This document shows, one piece after another, positions 12,044 through 24,738 of a stretch of 64,000 bases of DNA (position 1 is its first letter; each line of letters starts with the position of its first letter). The DNA lies in contig JAJNNQ010000024.1 of assembly GCA_027886175.1 (NCBI GenBank), forward strand, positions 27,693,001 to 27,757,000. The letters are read 5' to 3'. The notes beneath the pieces were generated by a model. That model saw only the letters and a program-made list of their open reading frames with translations. It did not search any database and was not told the origin of the DNA. The position numbers were made by a program, and so were the translations under genes. Source of the stretch: Phylloscopus collybita. Its lineage: Eukaryota; Chordata; Aves; Passeriformes; Phylloscopidae.

Positions 12044-14013
12044 TAGGTGCGAGCCCTTGGAGCCCCGGGGAGGGGATAAGCGTGGCTCTGCTGTGGCGGG
12101 AGACATCAGCTGTGTTTGAGTGTGTGTTATTGCTGGCTCCTGAATCCTCCTCCAGAAGACTTCCTAGAGTCCCTCTGAAGTTACCCAGCTGAACCTCCCT
12201 GCCCCCTCTCTTGAGTGTGGGAGAGGCTGTACCTGCATCAGAGGAGTCTTGTGCGTTTCGGTAAATGAAAAAAGCTGATGTCATAACTTTGGGATGGTTG
12301 ATGCCTGATGAGATCTTTAAGATCTTTCTCCGGGCTTCTTTCCCTATCTCTTTACTGGAGGAAACTGGGGAGCTCTCCTTGTGTAATTGGGGCTGCCTTG
12401 TGTATTTTGATTGTACAGGCAGGCACTACTTTGGGAGCAGCCTTTCAGGCCATGCAGAGCATAACTGCTCAGAGACTCCTGACAGCAGGCCAGGCCGTGT
12501 GGCAGGTGCTGAAGGTTTTGTGGCATGATGCTCTTTTTGCTATTAGTTATGGATCAGTTTGCTGGGTTGGCTATATCTGGGAGTATTTAGGAGCTGTAGG
12601 TATGACACACGCCTGCTGCTTCCACCCTCCTGCTGGCATTAGAGCTTCCCTCAGCAACAGTACAAAAAAGGACAGGTGTCTGAATTGCCTTAGTTCCTGT
12701 GTCCTGCAAAGCTCTCCAAAAGTCCCTTACTTCCTGTGTCCTGTGAAGCTAGCAGCTGAGCTTTGGAGATGATTCCCCAGGCTGAATGTGCACTTAAACA
12801 TCTGTTCAGCTTATCCTGTCCAGACCCCAGTGGCATGTGTATCTGTGGCAGATGAAGAGATTAGCATCTGCTAGATTAAGTGGATGTAGGAACAGTCTCC
12901 TGCAGCCATTAGCTTAGCAGTGGAATTGCTTTGAAGCAGATTTAGTGGTTGAAGCTGAAGCCTGTGAATTTTCTCCTCAATAAGGAACTCGAGGCTTGTT
13001 GGGTAAAGTAAGTCTGGATTCTATTTTGTTTTCCTTCTCTGTAAAATGTGAAGGGGGGAGCCACTCTTCTGTAATGGAAGTGCTCCCATTGACTTAATTA
13101 AATGTCTCTTTCAGGCTTTCAAGAAATGTATCTACTGGTTTTCTTGTGAAATCAATTCTTTAAGCTTAATTGCTCTGTGGTCAGTGATCTAGCATAACCT
13201 ATATGATGAGAGAGATGGAAAGATGACTACCAGAGTTTCCCTGTGTCACAATATTGTGCCTTGAGGTGTGATGAGGCAATTCAATCATAAGTGAATTCTG
13301 CAGAGAAAGTTTGGTATGCATTTGTATTTGGTTTGAGAGAGTTTGCTTGGTGGTAGATTGTGGGTTTGTGTTCAGAGGAATTTTACACTTGCCAAAATCT
13401 TCATATCTAACTTGCCATTGGAGGCAAAGAATTTGCTTGGGAATCAAGGCCTGAATATTTAATAGCATATGTGTTAGAAACAGTGTTTTCTGCAATTCTT
13501 TTTTGCAGCAGGGTTTTGAAATGTCTTGGGTGATGCTAAGGTAGTAAAGAGTTGTAAAACCTAGGATAAAACCTGAGATGTATGAAAACCTGTAATTCCT
13601 CGTTTGTTGGCAAGCTGGTTTCAGTTTTGTTTGGTACATTGAATGCAAGCCATGGATGCTTGCAGTGTCTTATGTTACAGAAGACTCTCATCAAGCGTGT
13701 CTGATAATGCTAAATTAGTGTTGTTTTTTCCTTAGTTTGACAGATGAGCATAATGTGTATTGACATGTGTTTTGAAACCTGTGTGTCTTTCCATATTTAC
13801 TGCTGCAAAGGTAAAGCTGTAGGTTTGATCAGGGGCTGGGTGTTTCCCAGCTAAGGAAGAGTTTGTCTTCTCTGTATGTTACTTGTGTGTAAGTGGTAAG
13901 AGCTTTTGATCTTGATAGTGTGTGGCCCCAATGTGACAAACTGTGTAAAAAGTGAATGTAGTTAATATCTCCTTCAGCTTCTAAGGGTTTAGGATTGTGA
14001 GATGTTTGTGAAG

Positions 14014-14016
<3 letters not shown>

Positions 14017-14059
<43 letters not shown>
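14017..14059. repeat. Poly-A tract (43 A)
   Basis: This is an uninterrupted run of 43 A, the longest homopolymer in the window. No retroposon body is recognised upstream. It could be a recent retroposition tail or a slippage-expanded tract, and its length in the assembly may be unreliable. Confidence 0.92.
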
Positions 14060-14064
<5 letters not shown>

Positions 14065-15818
14065 CTTGATCATCTTCACAGCATAATTTTGCTGAGTTTT
14101 CATTAAGGTCTTGTCATGCTTTTTGATGAAATGTATGTCGGGATCACAAGGTGCTGCCTTCTGCTCCTGATTCTCTGGCTGAGGCATGGGGCTGGAGTGG
14201 GAGGTCTGTTGATGGGAGAATGTGAAAACATGCAAGGACAGTCTGGATTTCCAGAAGGCTGGAGAAACAGCCTTGTGGATGTGCTGGAGTGGTGGTTCCA
14301 ACTCTGATGGAGTTGGCACATATCACTTGCTGCTGCCTTTGGGCTCTGTTTGCCACCATGCATGCTTGCCTCATCCTAACACTTTTGAAGGGGTCTTGGA
14401 GAGGTTCTGAGCTGCCACCTGGAAGGAAGCAGCTTGCTGTAACAGGCATAGCAATCTGACTGTCTCCTAAAATCAAAGCCTTTTGTCTCTTTATGCTATC
14501 AAATACCTTAAAAGTTTTGATCACCAACAATCCATGGAGTCTGTCAGCAGTGTAGTGTGCTCTGGAGAAGCTGGTGGTGAGAAGGGACTTGAGACATCTG
14601 ATGTTGTTCACTGTTGCTTCTTGGAGTAGTTCTGGGGTTTTTTCATCACAGCAAAATTGTTGATATCACCCTTTTTAATCCAAGATGGAAGCTTTCCAAT
14701 TCTAGGTCTTTTCTGGTGAGGCAGAGGGAGCTGCTATGTAAGTATGAGAGCAACATGTTTTCTGGGGGAGAAGGGAAGAAAACAATAGCTCAGCCGCCCT
14801 TCTGGCAAACCATGTTTTTGCAAGGCAGGGTACAGACAGGATTTTCCACCCTCCTTGGCTCCAGATGCAGTAAAGAAGTTGAAAGTGCTGAGTTAGGTAT
14901 TCCACTCCACCCCTGAGAGCCCTAGGTCCAGGAGGGTAAGTATATTTGGGAGTAGTTCCCCAAATTCATATTATAATCAGCCTATTAATAGGCTGGCTTG
15001 GTCCCACCCCCAGCACTTTGGCTATAACTTTTCTTCTGGGAGACTTGACTGCCAAAATGAACGTTCCCTTTGGCACTGATTCAGGAGCTTGGAGGGGGGA
15101 GGTAAAAATTAAATAGGAGTCTTGATGAGTGTGGTGCCAAGTCTCAGCTCACTGACTGCTCTGCAGCTCCTGGTAGGAGGGCTCGCCACGCAGGGCAAAT
15201 GCTTTCTGCTCCTATGTATGGGTAAAGAGCAGGGAGCAGCAGAGATGCGGGAAAGGTCAAGCCTGGGAAAATGCAGGAGGTTGGGTGGGAATGGTGGTGA
15301 GACTTTAAAAGAGAAACAAAGTTGGGGGAGCACAAAAGTAGATAACTTTTCAGTTGAAAGGCCGATACTTTTGCTAGTGGAGGCTTGGATTTGCAGCTTT
15401 GGTTTTTCCCTAGAAATAGGGATGCTGATGGCACTTGTCATCCGGAGTTCAGTACTGTCTTTATGGCTCAGAAACTGTAAGAAGGATCCTGCTGGAGAAA
15501 CCCCACCTTTGGTAACCGTATTGCCTTCCTATCCAGTGAATACTCTTTCCCACCCTAGAGCTTTGCTAGTCTAGACAGCTCAAGAAAATGAATGTCTTGT
15601 AATACGCATGGTAATCACTGATCTTTCACATAGACTGAGTGTTGGGCTGCAGTATAGTTAGTCTTGGTTTTCTGAGGTTAGAAATGATTGAGAGTGGGTC
15701 CTTCTCCCTTTTGCTCATCCTTTCAGCAGGTATATGAGGAGCAGGGCTGTGATAGTTCATCTTGTATTGGGCTGTTTAAAGGAGTAGGAGTTTCAGTCTT
15801 CTTGTCTGTCTGTCTGTC

Positions 15819-16358
15819 TGTCGTGGTTTATCCCAGCTGGGAAGTAAGTACCACACAGCCCCTCACTCACACCTTGCTCTGTAGGATGGGGATGAGAATC
15901 AGAAAAAAGGTAAAATCTGTGGGTTGAGATAAGAACAGTTTAATATTTTAATTAATGTAAAATATAATCCTAATTATTATGACAATGATAATACTAATTG
16001 TAATGAAGATGGGAGAGAGAGGGAAATAAAACCCAAGGAGGGCAAGTAATGGTCAATATAGTTGTTCTCCACCCACTGACTGATGCCCAGCCCATTCCCA
16101 GGCAGTGATTGGTGGCTGCTGGCCAGCTGTCCTCAGATACACTGAGCATGATGTTCTGTGGTATGGAGTACCCTTTTGGCCAGTTTGGGTCAGCTGTCCT
16201 GGCTGTGCTCCCTCCCAGCTTCTTGTGCAACTCATCCCTGGATGGCAGAGCATGGGAAACTGAAAAGTCCTTGACTTAGAGTAAGCAGTACTTAGCAACA
16301 ACCCGAACATCAGTTTACTAGCAAGAAAAGTAACGCAATCCCAGAGAAAACCAGGACA
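15819..16358 (+). mobile_element. Endogenous retrovirus solo LTR with 5-bp target duplication
   Basis: This 540-bp element begins TGTCGTGGTTT and ends AAACCAGGACA, which are near-perfect inverted termini with one mismatch in 11. The flanking pentamers 15814-15818 and 16359-16363 are both CTGTC, a 5-bp target-site duplication. The interior contains GGGTTGAGATAAGAACAGTT, a block I associate with a common avian ERV LTR family, and an AATAAA at 16025-16030. No gag, pol or env sequence adjoins it, so it is a solo LTR left by recombination. The family name is not assigned. A 5-bp duplication fits ERVL-like integration. Confidence 0.85.
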
Positions 16359-18351
16359 CTGTCCTTTCTTGGTGTGGGCTTGCCTTTATAAACCTAGGCT
16401 AGGAAGCTGGTGGGTAAGCCTGTGTACACCTTTGGAATCAGGGTTCAGGTTTTGCAGATGGCTGTGAGCTGGTCAGTGTTCTTTTGTCAATCTAATCAAG
16501 AGAAGCTTGGCACTCAGAAATAGCAGTTCTGTATGATAAAAGTGTGCTTGAACCTTCCCTGGACCCGTTACCCATCTCCATTTGCATGGGTGTTTGCTAA
16601 ACTGTGGTTTAAAAATTCAGGAAGGGAACAGCTGCTTCCTCAAAACAAGTACCTGTCCCTGAAAACACTGTACCTTCCCTGCAGGAATTATCAATACCTT
16701 ACTGAGAGACCTGGTGGCTTGCACACATTCACAAAAGAAAGTAGATGCAGACATGTTCTGTGGAAGGAGAGCACATTCAGCCTGTCTCCCAGCTGCTTTG
16801 GGTATTTGTTGGACCTGTTGCTTATAAAGCTGATCTCTAGGTTGTCAGCATTTACTGATTGATCTGATGAGTGCTCTCTGCTCAGGCATCCCTTGGTGCC
16901 ACTGGTACTTTGTTCACTGTTGAGGAAGTTTGTAGAGGTCTGAGGAGTGGGAATAGGCTTCTCCATATTCCAGTATGCATTTGTAAGCCTTGACACCTGA
17001 TCTTGTTGCTCAAATGTGCCTCCCCATATCAAGGGTGCTAATGAAGAGCACGAGCTCAGCATTTGAACTGTACCGATTGTTCTTGCCTGGAGTTGTGTCA
17101 ACACTTAGGCTGTTTTAAAATCTCTCTACTCCTCAGAAGGAAAACTTCCATGGAATATAGGCACCTTGGTTTCTGTTTTTAGCGTGGTTGTAACTATGGG
17201 TTTAGGCAGTTGGATCTCTTCCCTGAGCAAGAGCTGCTGAAATCTTGCTGTCTCTGGTGAAGGAACTTCATAATGTGTGTCTAATTGCATCGTTCCTTCA
17301 TAGCGTGGCTGAGCCCACACATACACTTCTGGGGTATTTCTGTTTCCAGTAGGGCAGTCAGAAGGGACTGCAGGACAAGTACTGGTGCCCCACAGCACCA
17401 GCTAAATCCTGCTGGATACACTCCCAGCTGCTTCTTCTCCCCTGCGTGCAGTTTGTTTGCTCTGTGTTCCCGGGGACTTGAGGACTTACATTGACCCTCC
17501 TTTCTCCTTGGGGTTTCTTCAACCTCACCATCTTCTGTGGTGGTGCACACTGATGAAACAGATTGAGCTGATGGGTTTTTACCTTGTTCTGTGGCAAAAC
17601 ATTATTAACTGTCCTGCTGCTTTGATTGCAGGAACTTGCTAGAACAGCATGTTTACACAGACTTTGCAGACCAGCTCTGTTGCCAGAGCCTCCAGCCTGT
17701 GTGAAATTAGCCTTGTTCTTGAATACATTTTCCCTGTCCTGAAATCGGTACAAGGTGTCCTGATGCCCGTTTGCGTGAGTTTCTCCTGCCCATCACCAAA
17801 GGGGATGAGCACCAGCGTTGATCAATCGCCCCTCCCAAGAAGTTCGGAGATAGCCAGCTAAATGGGTGTTAATTGCATCTGCAAGTGTGAAGCTCCTGGG
17901 GAAACCGAGGGGTCTCCTCCAGAGCAGCTTCTTTAGCACTGGGAGGTGTCAGACTTGTGGCCCCCGGCTCAGTGTCTCTCCAGCAGCGCTTCACAAAACC
18001 ACATTTACAAACACCTTCTTGCAACTCCCTGCAACTGATCTGGGCTGCTTTTCCATGCTCCCAGTCCTAAACTTGCAGAACTTGTTCACAGTGGGCAGCT
18101 GAGCATTAGCACCTTTCAAACACCCCATGCCATGAAGTAGTCATGGAATAGGGAAGAAAGCTCTGATTTGTGGATGAACTGATAATGACTTGTATGAAAG
18201 GAGATTTTCAGCCACGTTCTTAGACCATTTTTAGTCACAGGCCATACTTTTCCCTCCTCCCCGACTGTGTCTGCTGCCTCACCTCTGGAGGATGGTGCTG
18301 CAGAGATGGGTACCCGTGGAATTACAGAAGGGAATTTTCCAGTAGCCTCTG

Positions 18352-18380
18352 AAAAAAAAAAAAAAAAAAGTAAAAAAAAA
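18352..18380. repeat. Interrupted poly-A tract
   Basis: Eighteen A, then GT, then nine A. This is a simple low-complexity tract in the large VANGL1 intron. Confidence 0.9.
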
Positions 18381-21300
18381 TAGTGCTGTTCCCTGCTGAG
18401 TAGGGAGCAGTCTCCTTTGATGTTCCAGATGACTTATGGGAATGGTGCCTTGTTCTGTTTTACAAGGGTCTGTTTGGTGGTGTGTTGCCAGCAAAGTTCA
18501 GCTAGGACTTATGACAAGGGTCAGAGCAACACCTCATTAAGAGACTGCTTGTTTGTGACAGAAGTGAACTGCAAGCTCCAGGAATGCCAGGTACTCCTCA
18601 TTAGAGGTGAGAGGAAAGTCTAGGATGGCCCATCAGTATTGACAGCGTGCACAACTTGTCTGGGAGTTTCTGATGTAGTAAAGCCTGACGCTGAAGCCTT
18701 GGAGGGTGTGCTTTTCTAAAAGAAAGGAGTGTGTTTTCCTAGCCTCTTATCTTCCTGCATACAGTTTCCAGATTTTACATGTGGCTTTTCATATGGAACT
18801 GCTCCTCCTTTTGATAAAGGGGACAGAGCTGGGGAAACTGAAATGCCCACATCTTTCTACTCTTATCTAATCCCTTCTTGATCCCTGATCATCCCCACAC
18901 CCTCTGTGCACACACCATCTCTCCTCCTCACTAGGAGGAGCATGAGCTGAATGCCCCAGACACCAGACCAGGTACTAGATTTATTTGTGCTTCTGCAGAT
19001 GCACCAGGCAGCAAGGGCAAGTGGTGCAGGCTGATTGTTATACCCTGGAGCAGTCTTGCATTTTTTGAATACTTAATACTTTAAAAGTTTACAAGCCTAC
19101 TTGCAGGTGAAGTCCCCACTGTCAATTATTAACCCACATGGCCAGTACAGTGTTACTTGCTCCCTGGTGAGGAGCTGCTCGGCTTCATCTTTCTGAAGGA
19201 AATGGTGTGGAGGAAATGCCATTGGGTTCATCTGCAGGGATTTCCTTTCTTGTTGGCTTGTCTTTCAAAACCAACTCTGCCCAGAAGTCCAAGAATGGTA
19301 TGTGCTCCAGCCCACCCTGTACTTGGGGGTTTGTAATGGAATTTCTGTTCCACTGCTGTCCGTGCCCTCTGAAGTGCCTGTGTGTACCACCCACAGAGAC
19401 AGCTGGCCTCCCTAAGCTGCTGAACAAATTTTGTGGCCATGAAGGTACTTTTATCTTCAAATGCTGCAAAAAAAATATTCCACCCCCTCAACCTTTGACG
19501 TCTGTTTCTTGTGGTGAATGATGGAGTACAAATATTCTGCAGAGAAGTGAGCTGTGTGCCCTTTGGGGGAAGAGACTCATGTTTTGCTAAAAGGACAAGG
19601 AATTGTGAATTTACTGTTCTCATACAGCACAACAAGTCAAGTCCAATAAATATGGAAGCTAATTCCTGACTCTACCCTGAAGAAGTAAGAAAAAGTTAAT
19701 AGGGAGCTGTGTGGTAGTAATAGAATTTTTTTTTTATTTATTAATGGCTATAAAATTGAGGTCAATATTTTCACTTATAACTTGTTTGCACCTCCAGTAC
19801 ATGTTTAAATGAACTTCAGCACTTAAATTTCTTTTGTTCAGTGTAGGTCAAGTGGGGACATCAGCTGACCGTGTGGGGAGAGCTATGCCCTGGCTGACAG
19901 GAAAACAGATTCCTGGCACAGCACTAAGGACCTTGGCTGTGGTTTGGAGCTTCAGGCTGCTGACTCTGGGGCTTGCATTCCTCTAGTCCTTGGTAGAGGG
20001 TTATCTGCATCCTTTCTGGGGCTGGATTTTTTCTCAGCTTGGACCTACAGGTCATGTCCTGATGGCCCCAGTGTTGTTTGCAGGGTTACTGAGTGCTGGT
20101 TATAAAATCAGGTGTCTCTTGCTTGTGCAGAGCTTGCTGGGGTGGAGCTTTGTGAGGGATGCTGTGTGGTGGAGGGATGCTGTGCAGGGAGGACTGGGCT
20201 GTAGTTTGAGAGCTCTGTGCAAAGTTCTGCTAGTGGCTAACATGGATGCTGTCTCTTCAGGCCTGCCTGCATAGGCTTGCAGGAGAACAACGTTCCCAGT
20301 TGTTTGGGGAGGAATCCTAGAACAAGTTAAAGCTGCTCTATTGACTCAAAAGACAACCTTGTTCAAAGTCTTGCCACATTAATCCCATCCCCACCTGGGA
20401 GTCAAATAAGAGATGGTTCTCTTTCCTGAGAGATTATCTGACCAGGCAGCTGTAGGATTAAGAGCTGAATGCTGATGTTTTGTGGCTGCACTATCTAAAT
20501 ATAAAATCCTATCACAGTGCTGGAGTTTTACTGCCAGTAGAAGCTTTGAACACTTTGTTACTCCTTTGGAATTAATGCTGTACTTCTTAGCTTCGACTTG
20601 AAAGAAACACCCTAAATCAGCAACTAACCCCTTCTCCCACCCTCAAAAAAACTACTAACAAAAAGCCTCACCCTTAGTTACTTCATAACTATTAATGTAG
20701 CTTGAAGAATTCCTTGGCTAAAGAGTGGCTTAATTGAAGCATGAACAGGCTTTAAATTCTCTCGTGTAAATGTGGACTCTTACAAACTTCTTGCCATACC
20801 TGCCAGCTCCTGCGTATCCTTTTTTTTCATTTGAGGCTCAGACTAATCAGAGGCATAGCATGCAGGTACTCTGGGAAGAGGAAATGCATCGCTTTCGTGG
20901 ATTATGCTGCTCCCAGGAGCTGGGAATGATAATCCAGGGTTCCATATGTTGCCGATTTCTGCAGGGTTTCTGGGTGCTTGAGCAGGACACAAGCTTGAGC
21001 TGGAAGCTGACGGGTGACCTGTAGCTCAGGGCTTGGGGGTGTCTGGTATTTCATCCCTTGTCTGCACTAAGAGCCTGTCTCAACTCACCCTTGCATGCAG
21101 GGGAAGCTGGTCGTCTTGCTCCTAACTCCTGTGTTCAGAAGGTAAAGCGCACCTTGGTATTCTTCTGTCCCCCTGACTTGTTTGAAACTCCCTAAATCCT
21201 AAATACAACCTCAGGTGTGTAGAAACTTTTGAAAGAGGTTACACCTCCCTCAGAAATACTCGGTACACCCCTCAATTACATAAATGTTTGATCATTGTTC

Positions 21301-21554
21301 CACTTCACTTGAGCTAATGCTGCTGCAGAAAAAAATCTGTCAGCAGCCTGATCCCTTCCTCACCCCTCCCAAAGAAATATGGTCTAGTTGCACAGCAGTG
21401 CAGTGGTGGAATTGGGGAATTGGTAATTTATATCTCTATTATCCATGTAGTTTTGCAGTTTGTGTGTGTATTATTCTAAATGGATTATTTTGCTCAGCTT
21501 AATGTCTGCAGTCTTCATAACTACCCTTGTGGTGTTTAATGGTTTAAAAAGGCT

Positions 21555-22470
21555 TGTGTTGGCAGAGGAGAGGTTTGGTGGAGCTGAGGGAAAGATGCAG
21601 GATAAAATTGTCTCGTGGCTGGAGACTGGTATTCAACTTGCCATTGACCAGGACCCCTAGGTCTCTTTCTGTGGCACTGCTTTCCAGCATTCATTCCCCA
21701 GTCTGTTTTTACATCCAGAATTGCCCCATCCCAGGTGCAGAATCTGTCACTTTCTCTTGTTGAAACTCTCCACATGGTTGGTAATTGCGAAACCCTGACA
21801 TTTGTCTGGGTCTCTCTGCAGGGCCTCCCTGACTTCAAGGGCATCAGCTGTTCTTCCCAGTTTTGTATCATCTGCAAAATTGCTTAGTATCCCTTCCAGT
21901 CCTGTATCCAAGGCATTTATGAAGATGTAGAAGAGCACAGGGCTGAGGATGGAGCCCTGTGGAACTCCACTAGTGACAGGTCTCCAATCTGATATCACAC
22001 CATTCACTGTAACCCTTTGTGCCTGACCCAGTTGCTCACCCATCACATGATGTGTTTATCCAGCTGAAAGCTGGACATCTTGTCCAGTAGGATCCTGTGA
22101 GAGCTTTACTGAAAACCAAAAAGATCACACCGACATGCTTCCCTTGATCAACTAGCTGGGTTACCTTGTCATGAAAGGAAAGGAGTTTTGATAAGCAGGA
22201 CTTTCCTCTCATGAAGCTGTGCTGGCTGTGAGTGATGACTGTGTTGTCATCACACTTTCAGGTGTTTTTCAATACCTCCCAGAATCATCTTCTCCATCAC
22301 TTTACCAGGCATTGAAGTGACACTGACAGGCCTGTAGTATCTGGAATCCTCCTTGCCCTTCTTGAAAATCGGGACAATGACTGCTCAGAAATCCTCAAGA
22401 GAGGCTTTGTGATGACATCAGCCAGCTGTTTGAGGAGTATTCTGTGAATCCCATCAGGCCCCATAGACTG
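21555..22470 (-). mobile_element. CR1 LINE reverse-transcriptase relic, antisense
   Basis: Read on the minus strand, about 22500-22300 encodes a decayed CR1 stretch with KSMGPDGIH-like (QSMGPDGIHRILLKQLADVI) and LADVI-TKPL motifs. Then 22046-21747 encodes VTSGVPQGSILSPVLF and the FADDTKLG catalytic motif of the RT palm. The two segments are in different frames, with stops and indels between them. The copy is dead. The region 21555-21740 appears to be further CR1 or CR1-associated repeat. It lies opposite to VANGL1 transcription. Confidence 0.88.
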
Positions 22471-23143
22471 CTGCAGTCTGCAGGAGCCCTCCTTAGTGGG
22501 GTAGGGCTCTGTCTGCAAAGGTTTGCTCCTCTGCTGAGCCTCGGGGAAAGGAGAGCCTCCAGTCCTTGCTTCTCCTCCCCAATCCATCTGACCTACAGGG
22601 GACCCGCCTTGCCCAAGCATGAGGGATTGGTCTTGAGTACCTCAGGTCATGTCCTTGAAGATTCGGAGCTGGACACGGTGCACAAATAGATGGCAGCTTG
22701 CTTCTGTGGATTTGGTTTGTAGTCATGTCTCCAGTGTGAGACTGGACTTTGTAAATTACTGTCTTGCATCATGCAGGTCTCTTTCCACCGGACCCATCGG
22801 CTGCAATAATCTGCTCAGCTGTGCAAATGTTAACTGCAAGATTGACTTCAGCAGTGTCCCTGACTCTTAAATTGGTCACAGATCTGTCTCAAATTGGGTG
22901 TGGACAAGTGGATCCCTTTGGACTGCTGGCAGCTGAATGCAGCATCCATGGTGCATGGGGAAGCCAACTTGTCCCTGCTTTGTCAACGCCTGTGTATTTC
23001 TGGGGTGCCTGTGTTTACCATGCTGTGCAGGTTTGTGGAGAAAGCTCAGCAGCAGCTTCTTCCCATCACCTTTTCACTTAAGTTGTCCCCTTTGTCTTCT
23101 CTCACTGCTTTCCTTCCCAAAGTGCCAATTTTGTGGAAATTCC

Positions 23144-23165
23144 CAGCTGTTGGGAAAGCATTCAT
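23144..23165. repeat. 22-bp direct repeat, copy 1 (copy 2 at 24717-24738)
   Basis: Bases 23144-23165 are identical to 24717-24738 and start CAGCTGTTGGGAAAGC. The flanks are unrelated. It may be a fragment of an unrecognised dispersed repeat or a small templated insertion. Confidence 0.8.
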
Positions 23166-24716
23166 ATAGAATATGAATATCTATCACTCAATAGATAAAG
23201 AAAGCCTTCCACAGCTTTGTCTTTACTTTAGTGTGAGCAGAGGATAGCTGGTGGTTTGCTTGTTTTTTTTTTTTTTCCTCATGAATAGGCAAGACAGTAT
23301 TCTCATTAGCTCCCTTGAGGATATCCCCACCACTTGACAAAACCATATCATGGAGACAAATGCTTGGTGTGCTAGCAGTGCCCTTGGAAAACCTCTTTCT
23401 GAGCTCTAGCTCCTGGATCCAGTAGCTGCCGCTCTCCAGGTCCAGTTAAACTACCAGTGGCTCCTGAGGGTGCTGGGGTTGGGCTTGAGGTGTGGATGTC
23501 TGGCTAAGTGTTGTTTCAGTTCACTGCAGGTGTCTGGGACGTGGCAGATACATGGCAGGGCACAGGCAGCTCCTTTGCCTCTCGTGTTTTTTGTCTGTGT
23601 TGCAGCAGACCCTGGAGCAATGAGATGCTGGTAGCAGGTGTTCCCTTCCTGTTTGATGGGAATGTAGTGCCTTTGCCTGTTTGAATGTGTTGTATGGCAT
23701 CAAAGGGAAGTGGGTGTCTAGTTTGAGAGCTGTTGGGGCATCTGCATGTGGTTATTGGTGTCTGAGCAACTGGCTGAAATGCAGCCCAAGCTCTGAGTGC
23801 CTGAACGCTGCTTTTGTGCCCTGGCTAATCTGTGAGCTATACCGTTTGGATTTAGTGGTTCTGCTGGGTATCTGGATGGGTGAGTAAGTGCTTGACAACA
23901 CCTCCCCACACACACTGCTTCCCTTGGAGAGGTGGTCTTGGCTTAAGAGGATGTGGGCAGTTCACTTTGGAGCCTGCCCTCCTGGCATCTGGCTTCCTCA
24001 GCCTGAGGGAGAAGTTTGTTGCACCACGTGTTCAGGTTTTCACAAGCAGCTCTTTCAGATCCAGCTCCTGAAGCTGCTCTTCAACACTCACCCATCCCTA
24101 TGGATGGGTTGAGGCAACCAGAGCCAAGTGGCTTTGCCACATGTTGAACTCCATTCACTATTCTGTGAGGGGCTGGAAGGCAACCTTCCCAGTTACCTAG
24201 GCTGACCTGCTGCAATAAAACCTCCTAGAATTGTGCACAGGGAACCTGGCAAGAAGCTTAGTCTCAGCAAGGGATTAAATCTTGGGTTTTTTTCAAAGAT
24301 AGTCCTCTGCCTTCCACAGGAAGCTCTTCTGGTGCTCCAGAACCTACATTGTTTCTAAATCTCTTGTTGGACTTCTACAGCTTATGTAGTTTTCTGTCTG
24401 TTGAATATGATGTTGGAGGTAACAAGCATCCTTTCGATCTTTGTGTCCCTTGGCACTGCATACCATGGAATGAGATGTTCTCTGGGTTACTGAGGAAGAG
24501 AAGTGTGGTGCTGTCACAGCATCTGACCTCAACACAGTGATTGTGCTTTCCTGGCAAATCATGTTATTGCACCTTTTGGACCACTCCTTGAGTGAGAGGA
24601 CTGTGCTCTCCTTCCCTCCTTCCTCACTGCGTATTACCAGTATTGTTCTGGGTTTTTTTCCTAGTCTATTATGTAGTTGCTACCTTCAGCTGTTGGAAGT
24701 GGAAGGAAGGGCAGTG

Positions 24717-24738
24717 CAGCTGTTGGGAAAGCATTCAT
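24717..24738. repeat. 22-bp direct repeat, copy 2 (copy 1 at 23144-23165)
   Basis: This is an exact match to 23144-23165 in the same orientation, 1.57 kb downstream, inside the same VANGL1 intron. Confidence 0.8.
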
